Assembly: GCA_003133815.1 (NCBI GenBank)
Contig: PKZR01000443.1
Span: 1-5,001 of the forward strand
From: Limisphaerales bacterium
Lineage (GTDB): Bacteria; Verrucomicrobiota; Verrucomicrobiia; Limisphaerales; UBA11358
Direction: 5' to 3'
Length of the DNA: 5,001 nucleotides
Shown here: positions 4,758 to 5,001 of the stretch, one piece after another
Layout: every line of letters starts with the position of its first letter
How positions within the stretch are numbered: the first letter of the stretch is position 1
Notes under the pieces: generated by a model
Database searches by the model: none
What the model saw: the letters and a program-made list of their open reading frames with translations, nothing else
Told to the model about the DNA's origin: nothing
Position numbers and translations under genes: made by a program

Positions 4758-5001
4758 TCAAGTGGCGTGAGGCTTTAGGCGCGCGGCCGCCAGCCTCCGC
4801 TTTTTCCACATCCGCTTAAAAATCGGTTTATCACCTTTCCACAGGTGACACCATTTGATCTCCAAGGCTTCGGCAATCCAGCACAAGGTGGTCGTTCGTG
4901 ATTCGCTTTCGCCGTGCTCGATGCGGTCAATGGTCCTCGGCGTGACGCCGGAGCGCTGGCTTAACTGTTTCAGCGTCAGCCCGCGCCGCTCGCGCCAGGC
5001 C
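4758..5001 (-). CDS. XRE/Cro-family helix-turn-helix regulator, C-terminal part (5' end beyond right edge)
   Basis: Eighty codons are visible from the right edge (frame starting at base 5000) to a TGA at 4760-4758; the N-terminus is outside. The visible sequence opens AWRERRGLTLKQLSQRSGVT and continues PRTIDRIEHGESESRTTTLC, a typical HTH_3 fold. The helix-turn-helix covers visible residues about 8-30, and WIAEALEI is the usual closing helix. A basic tail with IFKRMWKKRRLAAARLK (60-76) follows the domain. The protein presumably binds DNA as a repressor. It is encoded in the same direction as hsdM and about 230 bp upstream, so it may control the R-M/HEPN operon, its own gene, or both. Because only part of the gene is present, fusion to another domain cannot be excluded. 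The frame and family are clear. Confidence 0.85.
   Translation of the reverse strand, partial: AWRERRGLTLKQLSQRSGVTPRTIDRIEHGESESRTTTLCWIAEALEIKWCHLWKGDKPIFKRMWKKRRLAAARLKPHAT
4831..4848. repeat. 6-bp inverted repeat inside the XRE regulator gene
   Basis: TCACCT (4831-4836) and AGGTGA (4843-4848) are perfect inverted arms separated by 6 bases. They overlap a second small palindrome, GGTGACACC (4844-4852). Both lie in the codons for the segment after the HTH domain. This could be a hairpin in the mRNA, a protein-binding site or coincidence; nothing in the sequence decides it. Confidence 0.2.

Noticed and set aside
4610..4819. Plus-strand 69-codon frame in the hsdM upstream region
   Set aside because: It runs antisense to the small basic ORF and to the end of the XRE gene, has no recognisable family and no ribosome binding site. 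The minus-strand small ORF has more protein-like character.

Overview
The window holds a type I restriction-modification (R-M) operon on the minus strand, read from right to left. It carries a HEPN/MNT-type toxin-antitoxin pair built into it. Base composition looks moderately GC-rich (mid to high 50s percent by eye). Ribosome binding sites are sparse and genes are joined by 4-base ATGA overlaps. Together with the style of the proteins this suggests a Gram-negative environmental bacterium, possibly Verrucomicrobiota, but that is only an impression. No rRNA, tRNA, CRISPR array or transposase was seen.

Layout in transcription order. At the right edge (4758-5001) is the C-terminal 80 residues of an XRE/Cro-type helix-turn-helix regulator. 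Nine bases later comes a 37-residue, very basic small ORF (4635-4748). A short intergenic stretch follows (4525-4634), with a plausible sigma70-like promoter just upstream of hsdM. Then come hsdM (4524-2905, N6-adenine methyltransferase), a HEPN-domain protein of the HI0074 'nucleotidyltransferase substrate-binding' type (2908-2486), and a fused protein (2489-930) made of an MNT nucleotidyltransferase domain joined to a complete HsdS specificity subunit. After these are a TPR/ST7-like protein (933-91) and the first 31 codons of a 'four helix bundle suffix' protein (94-1) leaving the left edge. hsdR is not in the window and most likely lies further left.

All four junctions from hsdM to the four-helix gene are ATGA overlaps (2905-2908, 2486-2489, 930-933, 91-94). 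The five genes therefore look like one translationally coupled unit.

The most notable element is the MNT-HsdS fusion encoded directly after a HEPN gene. Both partners keep their signature residues: HEPN R101-x4-H106-x-Y108, and MNT GSx10DxD with a third acidic residue at D76. In known HEPN-MNT pairs the MNT enzyme neutralises the HEPN ribonuclease by nucleotidylating a tyrosine at the equivalent of Y108. Here the putative antitoxin is covalently part of the DNA-recognition subunit, so toxin control could be tied to the integrity of the methylase complex. A strong Shine-Dalgarno-like GGAGGA lies 7 nt before an in-frame TTG exactly at the MNT/HsdS junction, so a free HsdS might also be made. 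These functional links are inferences.
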